Assembly: GCF_947623445.1 (NCBI RefSeq)
Contig: NC_135243.1
Location: forward strand, 5,520,501-5,584,500
Length of the DNA: 64,000 nt
Direction: 5' to 3'
From: Clavelina lepadiformis
Lineage: Eukaryota; Chordata; Ascidiacea; Aplousobranchia; Clavelinidae
Shown: positions 63,646 through 64,000 of the stretch, in pieces
How the letters are laid out: every line of letters starts with the position of its first letter
Position numbering within the stretch: the first letter of the stretch is position 1
The notes under the pieces: model-generated
Seen by the model: only the letters and a program-made list of their open reading frames with translations
What the model was told of the DNA's origin: nothing
Database searches by the model: none
Position numbers and translations under genes: made by a program

Positions 63646-64000
63646 CTACAAATTTAATAAAAGTGTCATGTGATTGGCAGTATTAATGAAACATTAAACT
63701 TAAACATTAAACATTAAACATTAAACGTTATTTAATAAAAATATTATGGTATTGGCACGAGTAATGAAACATTAAACAATAATTTTATTGGTTTCATTGT
63801 AAGTGAGAATATTTGTTCTACTTAAAGCATATACCAAAATATTAATATACAGCACAACAAACAGCGCATAGCACAAACACACTCCTTCTGACGTAGGAAA
63901 ACATTATGCCGGATATACAAAACGCATTTGCATCCTCTACAAATTGTAAACAGAAAAAATCCAAAACGTGGTTTAATGTAAAACGTCCTCTCATAATGTT
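63646..64000. other. Intron of lipoxygenase gene 3 up to window edge
   Basis: AT-rich sequence upstream of exon 7 of gene 3, with no further exon. It includes an (ACATTAA)n-type run at about 63690-63727 and a related ACATTAAAC word again near 63769. Confidence 0.7.
63690..63727. repeat. ACATTAA heptamer repeat
   Basis: Imperfect tandem run of the ACATTAA word, with one variant containing an extra TTAA. Confidence 0.75.

Overview
The window is eukaryotic nuclear DNA. It is AT-rich, genes are split by short GT-AG introns, and small DNA-transposon relics are common. Gene content (Rab GTPases, two GnRH-receptor-like GPCRs, animal lipoxygenases) with compact introns suggests an invertebrate deuterostome. 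A tunicate such as an ascidian is my best guess. This is inference from gene content only, because no species-diagnostic locus is present.

Layout: 1-351 is the edge of a 204-bp tandem repeat. 1175-2332 is an intronless F-box gene (+). 4244-6297 and 7369-9281 are two head-to-tail Rab GTPase genes (+) whose first five exons have exactly the same lengths. 9.3-17.3 kb has no confident gene; it holds two diverged copies of an unexplained block, each with a TATA-like element, and a precise hAT-type MITE. 17306-23692 (+) and 27047-34937 (-) are two convergent seven-exon class A GPCRs of the GnRH-receptor type, 344 and 368 residues, sharing every intron position and phase. 35-46 kb is gene-poor, with a terminal-inverted-repeat element and a LINE relic.

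45993-51451 and 55332-59948 (+) are complete 14-exon lipoxygenase genes. Each encodes 679 residues, with a PLAT domain and all five iron ligands, and all 14 exons match in length between the two. They are a tandem duplication that includes more than 1 kb of upstream DNA, with patchy near-identity suggesting gene conversion. A third lipoxygenase (63645 to 61459, minus) enters from the right edge with exons 7-14 only. An isolated intact lipoxygenase exon 6 (60320-60164, minus) lies downstream of that gene's stop codon.

The main theme is local gene duplication: two Rabs, two receptors and at least three lipoxygenases, with hAT-like and TTAA-flanked MITEs inserted between and within them. Protein families were assigned by reading motifs and by hand-joining exons. 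All splice junctions given below preserve frame. No database search was possible. I did not find an obvious new multi-gene system. The best leads are the orphan lipoxygenase exon, the His substitution in the NPxxY position of both receptors, and the two diverged TATA-bearing blocks at 11.5-15.9 kb.
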